Shown here piece after piece: positions 44,501 to 53,833 of a DNA stretch of 64,000 nucleotides (the first letter of the stretch is position 1; every line of letters begins with the position of its first letter). Both the position numbers and the translations under genes were made by a program. The notes under the pieces were generated by a model. That model was given only the letters and a program-made list of their open reading frames with translations, was not told the origin of the DNA and searched no databases. Source of the DNA: Pseudomonas sp. ZH-FAD (GTDB taxonomy: Bacteria > Pseudomonadota > Gammaproteobacteria > Pseudomonadales > Pseudomonadaceae); assembly GCF_002803095.1 (NCBI RefSeq), contig NZ_PGLR01000024.1:1-64000 (forward strand), read 5' to 3'.

Positions 44501-47500
44501 GCCGTAACTGGCGAGCGTGGTCTGCACGGTATCCGTGCCCTCGCCGGCCAGCTCAATGACCTGATCGCCAACACTGTCGACCACATAGGTATCGTTACCC
44601 GGGCCACCGACCATTAGGTCGTCGCCTTCTCCACCATCGATGAAGTCATTGCCCTCGCCGCCATAGAGCAGGTCATTGCTGGCCAGACCGATGATGGTGT
44701 CGTTGCCAGCCATCCCCTCGAGCATATCCACGGCGGGTGTGCCGATCAGCAGATCGTCACCAGCAGTCCCGGCGATACCCAGGCCGAGCATCACAGCAAC
44801 CGAGGTCACCAGTTCGAGGGTATTGCCATTGTCGGTATAACTGACCAGTACGCGGAGCATCTGTCCGGCCAGGGCCTGGCCGGGCAGGAACGTCGCGTTG
44901 TTGGCACCGGGTATATCGGTAAAGCTCACCCCGTCACCGCGCTGCCACTGATAGTGGAATTCGACACCCGCCAAGCCATCGGCATCGGTGAAGTCCAGGA
45001 TGGCAGAGAGGGGTTGTCCACTCAGCGGCAGCAGATTGCTGAGCGATACCGTACCCACCGGCAGATCGTTCGGATCGCCACCTTGCACGACCAGGCTGGT
45101 CGGCGCCGAGAACACGGTTTCCAGCACGCCGTGAGCGTCCTTGTAGATCGCCTTGACACGCAGAGCCAGCCCCTCGAACTCGGGCGTTACGGTGAAGTTC
45201 GGGCCGGTGGCACGGGCGGCCTCGCCGCCGATGTTCTCCCTCACGATATCGGTGAAGGTGCCATCGCCCTCGACATCCACCTGCCAGTAGTAGCTGATCG
45301 GCCCGGTGATGGCGCCATTCGGATTGCCGACGCCGATGTTGTCGGCGTCGCGCACCAGCGCGGCCGAAACGCTGAGCACCTGGCCGACGCTGGGCGAGCC
45401 GTCGCTGATGCGCAGCGCGCCTTCCACCTCGGCGTTGCGTCCTTCGACCAGTACCATGGCCTGGTCGTTGAACTGGATGCGCTCGATATTGCGGATCATG
45501 TCCGCGCCATCGGACCCAATCGCATCGAACTGGCCGTCGCCGTCGTTGTCCACCGGCGCCGGGCCGATATGACGCACACCCCACAGGCCGTCGCCCCACT
45601 CGATCACCTCATACTCTGACATCAGCCCCGAGTAGACCGCCGTGTCGAAGGAGTGCCCGAGGTTGTTCGGGTCGACCGTGCCGGACATCAGCTCGCGGAC
45701 GATGACCAGTTGCCCCGGGTTGTAGGTGCCGTTGAGCATGAACGGGATCATCGGCACCATGCTGTTGAAGGTCGCGATTTCCGGCCCCGTGCCGTCGAGG
45801 TTCTGCCGCACGCTGATGCGCACGTTGAGCCACATGTCGCCGTCGATCAGGTCGTCGCCGCCGTTACCGGCGATCAGGTCGCTGCCATTGCCACCAAGGA
45901 TGATATTGCCCGCACCATAGGAGGTGACCTCGCCGGAGGTGGTCAGTGGATCGGCCAGTTGATTGATGAACGCCCGCAAGCCGTCGACCATGTCCATGTA
46001 GTCGTCGCTCAACACGCTGCCGTAGGCACCGGATAGGGCGATGGCCGTGGCGTCGCGGTCGTCGCCGTTGAGGATGTCGGCATGGTGCGAGCCCGACAGC
46101 CCTTCCATGAACTCGAAGCGTGCCAGTACCGAGACATCGGACGGCGCCACCGGCGTCTCGTCGAAGGCGCGCAGACGGAAGTCGACGTTGACCCCGAATG
46201 GATCGTCGCGGAAGCCCGCCCAGTCGAAGCCGGAACCACCGACGTAGCGGTCGCCCTCGCCGCCGTTGCCGAACATGATGTCGTCGCCACCCTCACCGTC
46301 CATGCGGTCGATGATGCCGAACTCGCCGATGAACACGTCATGGCCGATCACGTTGTCCAGGCCGAACTCGTTGAAATTGTCGCCGCCGTTGCCGTCGGGT
46401 CCACCCAATTCCAGCCAGTCGTTGCCTTCGTTACCGAACTGCGCCTCGTTGCCGCGGGTGCCGAGGATGAAGTCGTCACCCGGGCCGCCGAACACCTCGG
46501 TGGAGTCCTCGCCGGAGATGACGAAGTCCTTGCCATGACCGGCCATCACCAGGTTGAAGCCATTGCCGGCATGGATCACGTCGTTGCCTTCGCCGGCCCG
46601 GATCACATCGTCGCCGCCCATGTCGGTGATGATGTCGTCGCCGGCCCCGCCCATGATCAGGTCGTTGCCGAAGCCGCCTTCCAGACGGTCGTTACCCGCG
46701 TCGCCCCACAGGGTGTCGTCGCCGATGCCACCAACCAAGGTGTCATTGCCGTCCGTGCCGCCGAGCACCACGTGCTCGCCGCCGTTGTATTGCAGGAAGT
46801 TGGGCCCACGCATCACGTCTGGCAGCAACGGGTTGTCGCCTTCCGGATCGGCGCGGCCGTCGTCGCCCAGGCCGGTGTACTGTTTGGTTTGGTCCACCTC
46901 GAGGATAAAGCCCGGGGTGGAGAAGATATCCCCCGGCAGGTGAGTGGCGTTGGTGTTGGCCATGACGATGCGCGAGAAGAAGTTGTTCTCCATCTCGGTG
47001 AGCATGTTCAGGCCGGCCAGGCGCTCCAGGTAGTAGAAGCGGTCGGCATCCTGCAAAGCCTCCATCTGCGTCTCGAAGACGAAGTTGAAGGTGGAGCCGA
47101 GCATGCCGCCGAAAGGCATGATCTTCTCGGCCAGACCGCCGATCCAGAAGTCGATGGCGTTGACCCCTGTAGTGGCTGCAGGACCATGCAGGAAGGCCAT
47201 ACGCTCGACACCGACGCCATCTGCGTCGAATAGCCGCTCCTCGGCGGTTCCCTCATTGATCAACGCCGTGCCGCCGAATACCAGGGCGAAGGCCACCGCG
47301 CGTTTTTCGGCCAGGGTATTGACGTCGAGAGCCAGCAACGCCTCATGCGTACCATAGGCGGCGATGAAGTTGACCAGCGAGGTCTGGTGCTTGAGGTTCA
47401 TGGCGAAGTCGACCCAGCTGGTGTAAGGCTTGAGCTGGCTATCGCCGGTCATGTTGTAGAACTCCTGACGCGCCGCGTTGAGCGACGGCACCCCGGTCTC

Positions 47501-50500
47501 CCGGCCGCGGGTCAGGTTGATGGTGGCCAGGTCCAGCGGCAGGCCGAGCAGGTTGTTGCGCAGGGCCTCGGTGACGAACTCGTCGATCTCGTTGCCGAGC
47601 TGCCGAGTCATGCCGCGCGCCAGGGCGCCGGCGGCCTCTTCCGCCGAGACGGTGATGTATTCCGGATTGCCCGGTCCCACTGGCTGGAGTGGATCGAAGT
47701 CCGGATTTCTCAACTGGTTGAACATCAGTGGATTGAGGAAGGCCTCGATCAGCCCCAGTTCGCTGGAGACGAAGTTCGGGTCGAAGCGATCCACCGTCTC
47801 GGTCAGCATCGAGTGGCCGAAGCGGTAAACCACGTGGGCGAACTCGGCGAGGATCGCCGGGTTGAGGGTGCTGTCATAGACCTGGGTGGCGTTGAAGAAC
47901 ACGTCCACCTGCGGCTGCACCTTGCGCGCGAACTCCTCGAACACCAGGTGCTGATACTGCATCTCGGTGGCGAAACGCGCGGCCTGGAACAGCCGCTCGC
48001 CGTTCCACACCAGGCCATCCGGGCTGCCCGGCAGGCTGTTCACCGGCTCCAGCAACCACTGGTTGATGAAGTCCAGGTCGTTGGAGGCCAGCACCACGTC
48101 CTTGGTATGTGCTACCACGCGGTTGTGCTCGGCGTGGAACACATGGTGGATGGCGGTCAGGCCGATATTCTCGTTGCCGCGACCGTCGCCGGTAATGAAG
48201 TGGGCGTCGAGCAGCTCATCGTCGTAGGTGTTACCGCTGCTCTGCCCACCGCCAAGGGTCAGCCCCACGGCATCGTCGCCGTCGGCGGTCTTCAACGCGC
48301 CAGTCTGGCTGTTGAAGGGGTTGGCGTTATGCGCAATATCGTCGAGGAAGGCGTGATTGGTGCGAATCACGTCATTGGGTACCGCCACTCCACCCGGCCC
48401 GGCGGAAACCAGACCACCACCGGTGACGAACTGCGGATAGCCGTTGGCACCCGGGATGAACTTGCCGTACTGGTCGGTGGCCAGCAGCGGCACGTTCACC
48501 ACATCGGCATCGCTCAGCACGATGCCCAGCATGTCGAGCGCCTGGGCCTTGATTTCGGCCCAGGTCGGCAGGCCGCCATCGGCGCCGTTGAGCAGGCGCC
48601 CGGTGGCCACCGGGCCGTCGTCGGTCATGGCGTACTCGCGCAGGAACACCTGGTGCGAGGCATGCGAGGTGTAGGTCTGGTTCTGATCGACGAAGGGCGT
48701 GGTCTGGTTGACGTGCACATGCACGTCATCGGACGTGCCAAGCACACCGTCCGCGCCGGCGAGTACCGCCTGGTTGGTAGCGCGCGTCAGTACCATGAAG
48801 TTGGTCGAGCCACCCTCGATATAGAGCGGATCGTCAGGCTGCAGCGGAATGAACACCGTGCCGTTGCCGCCCTTGTTGACCAGGTCCAGGCCATGATCGA
48901 AGAACTGGCCGAACAGGGTGAACCAGGAGTTGAAACCGGCCGACAGCCCCTCGTCCGGCGCGCTGTTGGGGATAAACAGCGGCATACCCTCCGGAATCGG
49001 CTGGCCGTTGAGATCCAGCAGCACACCGTTGGCGTCCAGGGTACCCAGGCCGGCATCGACATAGGCCTGCACTGCTGCCGGGTTGGTGATGGTCTGGTCG
49101 ACGATCAGGTTGGAGATGATCCGCGGATCGGCGTCCACCACATCGCGCGGCGAGGCAGGGTTGGTCGGATCGTAGGCATAGTTGCCATTGACGAACACGC
49201 CGCCCGGCGCCGGGCCATTAAGATCGATGCTGTCGCCATCGCTATCGTTGATGAAGTGCTGCGTCGTCGAGGTCGGGAACGGTTGGTCCGCCGCACCGAA
49301 GTACTGCTGCCCCGGCACCAGGTTGTTGAACGAGCCATCCACCGTACGCAGTCCCCAGGGCAGGCGCGAGTTGGGGATGATGTCCATCAGGTTCTCGCCG
49401 GCGGCGTGGCGCTCGGCAATGATGATCTGGTCGAGGATGAACTGCAGGTCGGAGCGAATCAGGCGCAAACCATCGCCGGGGCTGACCACGTCGCTCTCCA
49501 CCGGCAGCGGGGGCGGCGGCAAGGGCATCGAGCCGCCAGCCACCGGCTGGGTGGCAGCTGAAGACACCCGCTCCAGCACGCCGTTATCGTCCTGGTAGAT
49601 GGCGATCACACGGATTGCCAGACCATCCAGATCGGGGGTAACTCGGTAGGAAACGCCATCCTGGGTGGACGGCCGGGCGCCGCCCTCGACGACGATATCC
49701 TGGAAGATGCCCGAGCCGGGCTCCGCCTCGTACTGCCAGACATAGCTGACTGGCCGGCCGGTGATCAGCCCTCCGGCATTGTCCGCATCCGTAACCCCAG
49801 CAGCCGAAACCCGCAGCAACTGACCGACCGCCGGGGTGTTATCAGGATTACCGCTGCCGGCATCGAGAATCTGCAGCGTGCCCACAGGCGAGAAATTGCC
49901 GCCCTGCTGAGTACCGGCCACTTCGTCGACGAACTGGCCGCCGACCCGCACCAGGGCACTGTCGGCGAACTGGATGCGTTCGATATTGAGCAGGCGATCG
50001 GTGCCTTCGTCGCCAACGTTGTCAGTGACGATGGTCACGCCGGCAAGCGTGGTCACCGTGTAGTTCTCACGCGGGCCAGCGTAAAGCGCGGTATCGAAGC
50101 TATCGGCGCTGTCGAGAATCTCGCGCACGATCATCAGCTGGCCAGGGTTGTAGGTACCGTTGAGCATCAGGTGCATCATGTCCTTCATGCTGTTGAAGGA
50201 CGCGATTTCCGGGCCGGTAGGATTACCGTCGGCATCCATTCCGGCGCGTACGCTGATGCGTACGTTGAGCCAGCGATCGCCGTCGAGCAGATCGTCGCCG
50301 CCGCGCCCTTCCAGTACGTCGCTACCACCGCCACCAAGGATGATGTTGCCGCTGCCGAAGGAGCTCTGCGGCGCCCCGAAGAACTCGGTGAGCATCTGCT
50401 GCAGACCCGCGATACGGGCGATTCCCTCAGCGGTCAGTACGCTGCCGCGGGCACCGGCCTGGGCGATCAGCGCCGCATCGGCGTTATCGCCGCGCAGGAT

Positions 50501-53500
50501 ATCGGCATGGGCCGAACCGGACAGGCCTTCCACCTCGGCGAAGCGGTCGAGGATACCGGCATTGGACGGCGCCACTGGCGGCTCGACGAAATCGTCGACG
50601 ATCAGGTCGACCTTCACTCCGTAGGGGTCGTTCTTGTACACCGCCCAGTCGAAACCGGAACCGCCGTCGAAGTGGTCGGCGCCTTCGGAGCCGACCATGA
50701 TGTCATCGCCGCCCTCGCCTATCACCTCGTCGAAACCGGGCCCTGTGATGAACACGTCATGGCCGTTCACGCTATCGCTGGCAAAGGGCTCCAGGTTGTC
50801 GCCAGGCGCACCGTCCTGGGTGCCGATCTCGATCCAGTCGTCACCCTCGTTACCGGCAGTCTGCAGGTTGCCCTTGGCACCGAGGATGAAGTCGTTGCCG
50901 GTGCCGGCGAAGACCTCCGAAACGTCCTCACCGGTGATGATGAAGTCGTTGCCATGGCCGCCGAGGATCAGGTTGAAGCCGTTACCGCCGTGGATCACAT
51001 CGTTGCCGTCGCCACCCTTGAGCACATCGTCACCGCCCTTGTCGGTGATGATGTCGTCGCCAGCGCCACCCTCGATCACGTCATTACCGTCGCCACCCTC
51101 CAGGCGATCATTGCCACCGTCGCCCCACAGGGTGTCGTCACCGATGCTGCCGATCATCACGTCATCGCCTGCGGTGCCGCCGAGCACCACGTGCTCGTCG
51201 CCGGTGTAACGCAGGTAGTTGGTTTCGACCTCCGGCGTCTCCAGGTTGTCGCGGATCACCAGCGGGATCAGCGGGTTGTCGCCAACCGGGTCGGCGCTAC
51301 CGAGCCCGTCGTTGAACTGCGCGGACTGATTCACTTCGAGGATCAGCCCCGGCCTGGAGAAGATGTCCGCCGGCAGGTGCACCGCATCGGTGTGGCGCAT
51401 CACCAACTTGGCGAAGGAGTTGTCCTCCATTTCGGAGAGGAAGTTGAGGCCATCCAGGCGCGCCAGGTAGTAGAAACGGTCACCGTTCTGCAGCGCCTCC
51501 ATTTGCGTCTCGAAGACGAAGTTGAAGCTGGAACCGAGCATGCCACCGAAGGGCATGATCCGTTCGGCCAGCCCGCCGATCCAGAAATCGATGTCGTTGA
51601 CCCCGGTGGTGGCCGCCGGCCCGTTGAGGAAGGCCATGCGCGCGTCGTCGGAAATCGCCCCGCCGCCAAACACGATATCCATGGCGGCGGTGCGCTTGGC
51701 AGCCAGACCTACGGCGCTGGTGATGCTGATATGAGTACCGTAGGCGGCAATGAAGTTGATCAGCGACTCGGGGTGCTTGAGGTGCAGGGCGAAATCCAGC
51801 CAGCTGGTGTAGGGCTTGAGCTGGCTGTCGCCGGTCATGGCGTAGAACTCGGCGCGCGCCTCGTTCAGCGACGGCACGCCGGTGTCGCGACCGCGGGCGA
51901 TATTGATCGCCGCCAGGTCCAGCGGCAGGCCGAGCAGGTTGCTGCGCAGGGCACCGGTGACGAACTCGTCGATCTCGTTGCCCAGTTGCCGGGTCAGCCC
52001 ACGAACGATGGCGCCGGCAGCTTCTTCGGGCGTCAGCGTGCCGTTGTCATTGAACGCCAGCGGGTTGAGGAAGGCCTCGATCAGCCCCATGCTGCTGTCG
52101 TTCTGGAAGCTCGGATCGAAGCGATCCACCGTCTCGGTCAGCATCGAGTGACCGAAGCGATACACGGTGTGGGCGAACTCGGCCATGATCGCCGGGTTGA
52201 TAGTGGCATCGTAACCGTTGGGGATGAGGAACTCGTCCACCAGCGGCTGCACCTTGCGCGCGAATTCCTCGAACACCAGGTGCTGATACTGCATCTCGGT
52301 ACCGAACTTGGCGGCCTGGAACAGGCGTTCACCGTTCCATACCAGGGTCGACAGATCGGCCGGAATCGCGCCGACCGGCTGCAGCAGCCACTGATTGAGG
52401 AAGGCGATATCACCGTCGGCGGCGGCCTGCAGGACCACGTCCTTGGTGTGTTCGACCAGGCGGTTGTGCTCGGCGTGGAACACATGGTGCACGGCGGTCA
52501 GGCCGATGTTCTCGTTGACCCGGCCATCGCCGGCCATGAAGTGGGCGTCGAGCAGTTCATCGTCGTAGGTGCCCGCCAGGCCGTCATTGACCCCGGCCAC
52601 ACCATCGGCATCGGCTACCAGCGGCGCGCCGGTCTGACTGTTGAACGGATTGGCCGAATGGGCGATGTCGTCTAGAAAGCCATGACCGGTGGTCAGCGCC
52701 AGAGAGGCGTCCACTGGTGCATCCAGGCTGGCCTCGACCAGGCCGCCGGCGGTAACCAGTTGCGGCATGCCGTTAGCGCCCGGGATGAAGTTGCCGTACT
52801 GGTCGGTGGCCAGCAACGGCACCCGACCGACGTCTTGATCGTCCAGCTCGATACCCAGCACGTCGCGAGCCTGAGCCTTGAGCACGCCCCAGGTGGCCAT
52901 GCCGCCCAGTTCAACGTCATCCTCGGTGCCGAAGATGCCGTCTGCCCCCAGGTCGCGGTTGGTCAGCAGCTTGCCGGTGGCCATGGGTTGACCGTCCACC
53001 AGCACATAGGCGCGCAGGAACACCTGGTGCGAAGCGTGGGAACTATAGGTCTGATTCTGGTCGACGAACGGCGTGGTCTGGTTGACGTGCACGCGGTTGC
53101 CGTCCGCGTCCACCTCGACGCTGGCGCGGGTGATGACCATGAAGTTGGTCTGTGGCGTGGCCGGGTTGTACAGCGGGTCGTCCGGCTGCAACGCAATGAA
53201 GACAAAGCCGTTGCCGCCCTTGTTGACCAGATCCAGACCATGGTCGAAGAACTGGCCAAAGAAGGTGAACCAGGTGTTGAAGCCAGCCGAAAGCCCTTCG
53301 TCCGGCGCGGTATTGGGGATGAATAGCGACTGGCCGGCAGGAATCGCCACACCGTCGAGGTCCAGCACGGTGCCAACGGGATAGGGGTTGCCATTCGGGT
53401 CCAGCTGGCTACCGTCGGCAAGCACGCCCATCCCGGCATCAATGAAAACCTGTACCGCCGCCGGGTTGCTGATGGTCTGGTCGACGATCAGGTTGGAGAT

Positions 53501-53833
53501 GATCCTTGGGTCGGCATCGGCCACGTTACCGGCGGCGCCGTAGTCAGTGTTGGTCACCAGCCCACCCGGCGCCGGACCGTTCATATCGAAGGTGTCGCCG
53601 TCCTGGTCGTTGCGGAACTGTTGGTCCAGCAACAGAAGGAACTCCTGGTCGGCGGCGCCCCAGAAGGTACGGCCCTCCACCAGGTTGTTGTAACTGCCAT
53701 CCACTGTACGCAGCCCCCAGGGCACCTGGGAGTTGGGCAACAATTCGCTCAGGCTCTGTCCGGCGGCATGCGCCTCGGCAATGAAAATCTGCTGCAGGAT
53801 GAACTCAAGATCGGACTTGATGAAATTGGCCAT
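41531..53833 (-). CDS. Giant secreted double heme peroxidase with RTX repeats (4100 aa)
   Basis: Two complete peroxidase modules in tandem. Module 1 (about 1-880) has distal D197-H198 and proximal H562; module 2 (about 1459-2350) has D1646-H1647 and H2007. Each also keeps EHNR, ERLFQAA-x-F-x-TEMQ and RGR-(D/E)-TGVPSLN. RTX blocks follow each module (about 880-1070 and 2350-2550), Ig-like segments lie at about 1300-1425 and 2800-3015, and about ten repeats of roughly 90-100 residues with RTX motifs (about 3015-4010) lead to the C-terminal export signal. Module 2 starts with a near-copy of the protein's own N-terminus, so it arose by duplication and fusion. The ATG at 53833 (MANFIKSDLEF) is preceded by GGTGGAAGG. 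Export is probably via the AprDEF-like system upstream. Confidence 0.9.
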   Translation of the reverse strand: MANFIKSDLEFILQQIFIAEAHAAGQSLSELLPNSQVPWGLRTVDGSYNNLVEGRTFWGAADQEFLLLLDQQFRNDQDGDTFDMNGPAPGGLVTNTDYGAAGNVADADPRIISNLIVDQTISNPAAVQVFIDAGMGVLADGSQLDPNGNPYPVGTVLDLDGVAIPAGQSLFIPNTAPDEGLSAGFNTWFTFFGQFFDHGLDLVNKGGNGFVFIALQPDDPLYNPATPQTNFMVITRASVEVDADGNRVHVNQTTPFVDQNQTYSSHASHQVFLRAYVLVDGQPMATGKLLTNRDLGADGIFGTEDDVELGGMATWGVLKAQARDVLGIELDDQDVGRVPLLATDQYGNFIPGANGMPQLVTAGGLVEASLDAPVDASLALTTGHGFLDDIAHSANPFNSQTGAPLVADADGVAGVNDGLAGTYDDELLDAHFMAGDGRVNENIGLTAVHHVFHAEHNRLVEHTKDVVLQAAADGDIAFLNQWLLQPVGAIPADLSTLVWNGERLFQAAKFGTEMQYQHLVFEEFARKVQPLVDEFLIPNGYDATINPAIMAEFAHTVYRFGHSMLTETVDRFDPSFQNDSSMGLIEAFLNPLAFNDNGTLTPEEAAGAIVRGLTRQLGNEIDEFVTGALRSNLLGLPLDLAAINIARGRDTGVPSLNEARAEFYAMTGDSQLKPYTSWLDFALHLKHPESLINFIAAYGTHISITSAVGLAAKRTAAMDIVFGGGAISDDARMAFLNGPAATTGVNDIDFWIGGLAERIMPFGGMLGSSFNFVFETQMEALQNGDRFYYLARLDGLNFLSEMEDNSFAKLVMRHTDAVHLPADIFSRPGLILEVNQSAQFNDGLGSADPVGDNPLIPLVIRDNLETPEVETNYLRYTGDEHVVLGGTAGDDVMIGSIGDDTLWGDGGNDRLEGGDGNDVIEGGAGDDIITDKGGDDVLKGGDGNDVIHGGNGFNLILGGHGNDFIITGEDVSEVFAGTGNDFILGAKGNLQTAGNEGDDWIEIGTQDGAPGDNLEPFASDSVNGHDVFITGPGFDEVIGEGGDDIMVGSEGADHFDGGSGFDWAVYKNDPYGVKVDLIVDDFVEPPVAPSNAGILDRFAEVEGLSGSAHADILRGDNADAALIAQAGARGSVLTAEGIARIAGLQQMLTEFFGAPQSSFGSGNIILGGGGSDVLEGRGGDDLLDGDRWLNVRISVRAGMDADGNPTGPEIASFNSMKDMMHLMLNGTYNPGQLMIVREILDSADSFDTALYAGPRENYTVTTLAGVTIVTDNVGDEGTDRLLNIERIQFADSALVRVGGQFVDEVAGTQQGGNFSPVGTLQILDAGSGNPDNTPAVGQLLRVSAAGVTDADNAGGLITGRPVSYVWQYEAEPGSGIFQDIVVEGGARPSTQDGVSYRVTPDLDGLAIRVIAIYQDDNGVLERVSSAATQPVAGGSMPLPPPPLPVESDVVSPGDGLRLIRSDLQFILDQIIIAERHAAGENLMDIIPNSRLPWGLRTVDGSFNNLVPGQQYFGAADQPFPTSTTQHFINDSDGDSIDLNGPAPGGVFVNGNYAYDPTNPASPRDVVDADPRIISNLIVDQTITNPAAVQAYVDAGLGTLDANGVLLDLNGQPIPEGMPLFIPNSAPDEGLSAGFNSWFTLFGQFFDHGLDLVNKGGNGTVFIPLQPDDPLYIEGGSTNFMVLTRATNQAVLAGADGVLGTSDDVHVHVNQTTPFVDQNQTYTSHASHQVFLREYAMTDDGPVATGRLLNGADGGLPTWAEIKAQALDMLGIVLSDADVVNVPLLATDQYGKFIPGANGYPQFVTGGGLVSAGPGGVAVPNDVIRTNHAFLDDIAHNANPFNSQTGALKTADGDDAVGLTLGGGQSSGNTYDDELLDAHFITGDGRGNENIGLTAIHHVFHAEHNRVVAHTKDVVLASNDLDFINQWLLEPVNSLPGSPDGLVWNGERLFQAARFATEMQYQHLVFEEFARKVQPQVDVFFNATQVYDSTLNPAILAEFAHVVYRFGHSMLTETVDRFDPNFVSSELGLIEAFLNPLMFNQLRNPDFDPLQPVGPGNPEYITVSAEEAAGALARGMTRQLGNEIDEFVTEALRNNLLGLPLDLATINLTRGRETGVPSLNAARQEFYNMTGDSQLKPYTSWVDFAMNLKHQTSLVNFIAAYGTHEALLALDVNTLAEKRAVAFALVFGGTALINEGTAEERLFDADGVGVERMAFLHGPAATTGVNAIDFWIGGLAEKIMPFGGMLGSTFNFVFETQMEALQDADRFYYLERLAGLNMLTEMENNFFSRIVMANTNATHLPGDIFSTPGFILEVDQTKQYTGLGDDGRADPEGDNPLLPDVMRGPNFLQYNGGEHVVLGGTDGNDTLVGGIGDDTLWGDAGNDRLEGGFGNDLIMGGAGDDIITDMGGDDVIRAGEGNDVIHAGNGFNLVMAGHGKDFVISGEDSTEVFGGPGDDFILGTRGNEAQFGNEGNDWLELGGPDGNGGDNFNEFGLDNVIGHDVFIGEFGIIDRMDGEGGDDIMFGNGGEGDRYVGGSGFDWAGFRDDPFGVNVDFRLRAFDETPVAPSDVSVLARFEFMEGLSGSHHADILNGDDRDATAIALSGAYGSVLSDDYMDMVDGLRAFINQLADPLTTSGEVTSYGAGNIILGGNGSDLIAGNGGDDLIDGDMWLNVRISVRQNLDGTGPEIATFNSMVPMIPFMLNGTYNPGQLVIVRELMSGTVDPNNLGHSFDTAVYSGLMSEYEVIEWGDGLWGVRHIGPAPVDNDGDGQFDAIGSDGADMIRNIERIQFNDQAMVLVEGRNAEVEGALRISDGSPSVGQVLSVSAALVRDADNIGVGNPNGAITGPISYYWQVDVEGDGTFTDIVRENIGGEAARATGPNFTVTPEFEGLALRVKAIYKDAHGVLETVFSAPTSLVVQGGDPNDLPVGTVSLSNLLPLSGQPLSAILDFTDADGLAGVEFHYQWQRGDGVSFTDIPGANNATFLPGQALAGQMLRVLVSYTDNGNTLELVTSVAVMLGLGIAGTAGDDLLIGTPAVDMLEGMAGNDTIIGLASNDLLYGGEGNDFIDGGEGDDLMVGGPGNDTYVVDSVGDQVIELAGEGTDTVQTTLASYGLGDHVENLTFIGTGNFTGTGNALSNLIIGGSGDDTLQGGDGNDTLQGGTGNDLLDGGTGTDNMSGGAGDDTYRVDNFADQVIEAANAGNDTVLTTLASYVLGANVENLSFIGVGAFVGTGNALDNVIVGGGSNDTLNGGAGNDTLIGGAGADVMIGGAGNDTYEVDEVGDQVVEGAGGGTDLVRTTLASYTLGANVEHLTYLGTDAFTGIGNGLANTITGGTGNDVLNGGDGNDTLQGGDGSDLLDGGIGNDTMVGGAGDDGYVVNAAGDQVVEEVDGGTDTVSTTLASYTLGANVENLFKINGGNFTGTGNALANHIVGGSGNDTLNGLAGDDVLEGGVGNDTLNGGEGDDLMIGGAGNDTYVVDSLGDQLIEEEGGGTDTVRTTLNNYILAAFLEHLAFIGAGNFVGTGNALANTITGGVGNDVLDGGAGADSMVGGAGNDFYYVDDTGDVVVEAAGAGTDTVYSTLATYTLSANVENLIHGGAGSTVANGNTLANVMQGNVGNDLLNGLGGNDTLQGMDGDDTLDGGAGNDLLEGGGGDDILLGGAGDDTLIGGSGNDFLDGGAGNDLMRGGSGNDIYVVNAVGDQVIEEADEGIDTVRTTLATYTLGANVENLVKINGGAFTGNGNELANQIVGGGGNDVLNGLAGDDVLEGGAGNDTLNGGEGDDLMTGGVGNDTYVVDSVGDQVVEGVGAGTDTVRTTLSSYTLGDNVEHLTFIGAGNFSGTGNALDNTLTGGAGDDVLDGSAGIDRLVGGAGNDSYYVDVAGDVIVEAANGGVDTVYSSSASYTLGANVENLVHIGGNATNAAGNGLANTISGGVGNDTLSGLGGNDLLYGGEGNDTLTGGAGIDQLYGEAGNDTLLGGDGNDLLDGGDGNDMLIGGLGNDVMTGGAGDDFMDASQGNDILVFGANFGNDTVIGFDANPAGGQDLLNIAAFGLTLDTFASRVAIGDAGNDTVVTINGVDGGTITLVGVSNHTTVTVADFQLS

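Noticed and set aside
41780..44780. Possible CRISPR array because of regular short repeats
   Set aside because: The period corresponds to coding nonapeptide RTX motifs within an uninterrupted frame; spacers are not unique and no cas genes are present.
41447..53326. Long plus-strand open frames opposite the giant peroxidase genes (for example 41447-43606, 47345-49561, 50171-52675)
   Set aside because: They mirror the minus-strand codons of GC-rich, repeat-rich genes, show low-complexity Val/Ile/Ala-rich or Ser/Pro-rich translations, and lack ribosome-binding sites and known domains.
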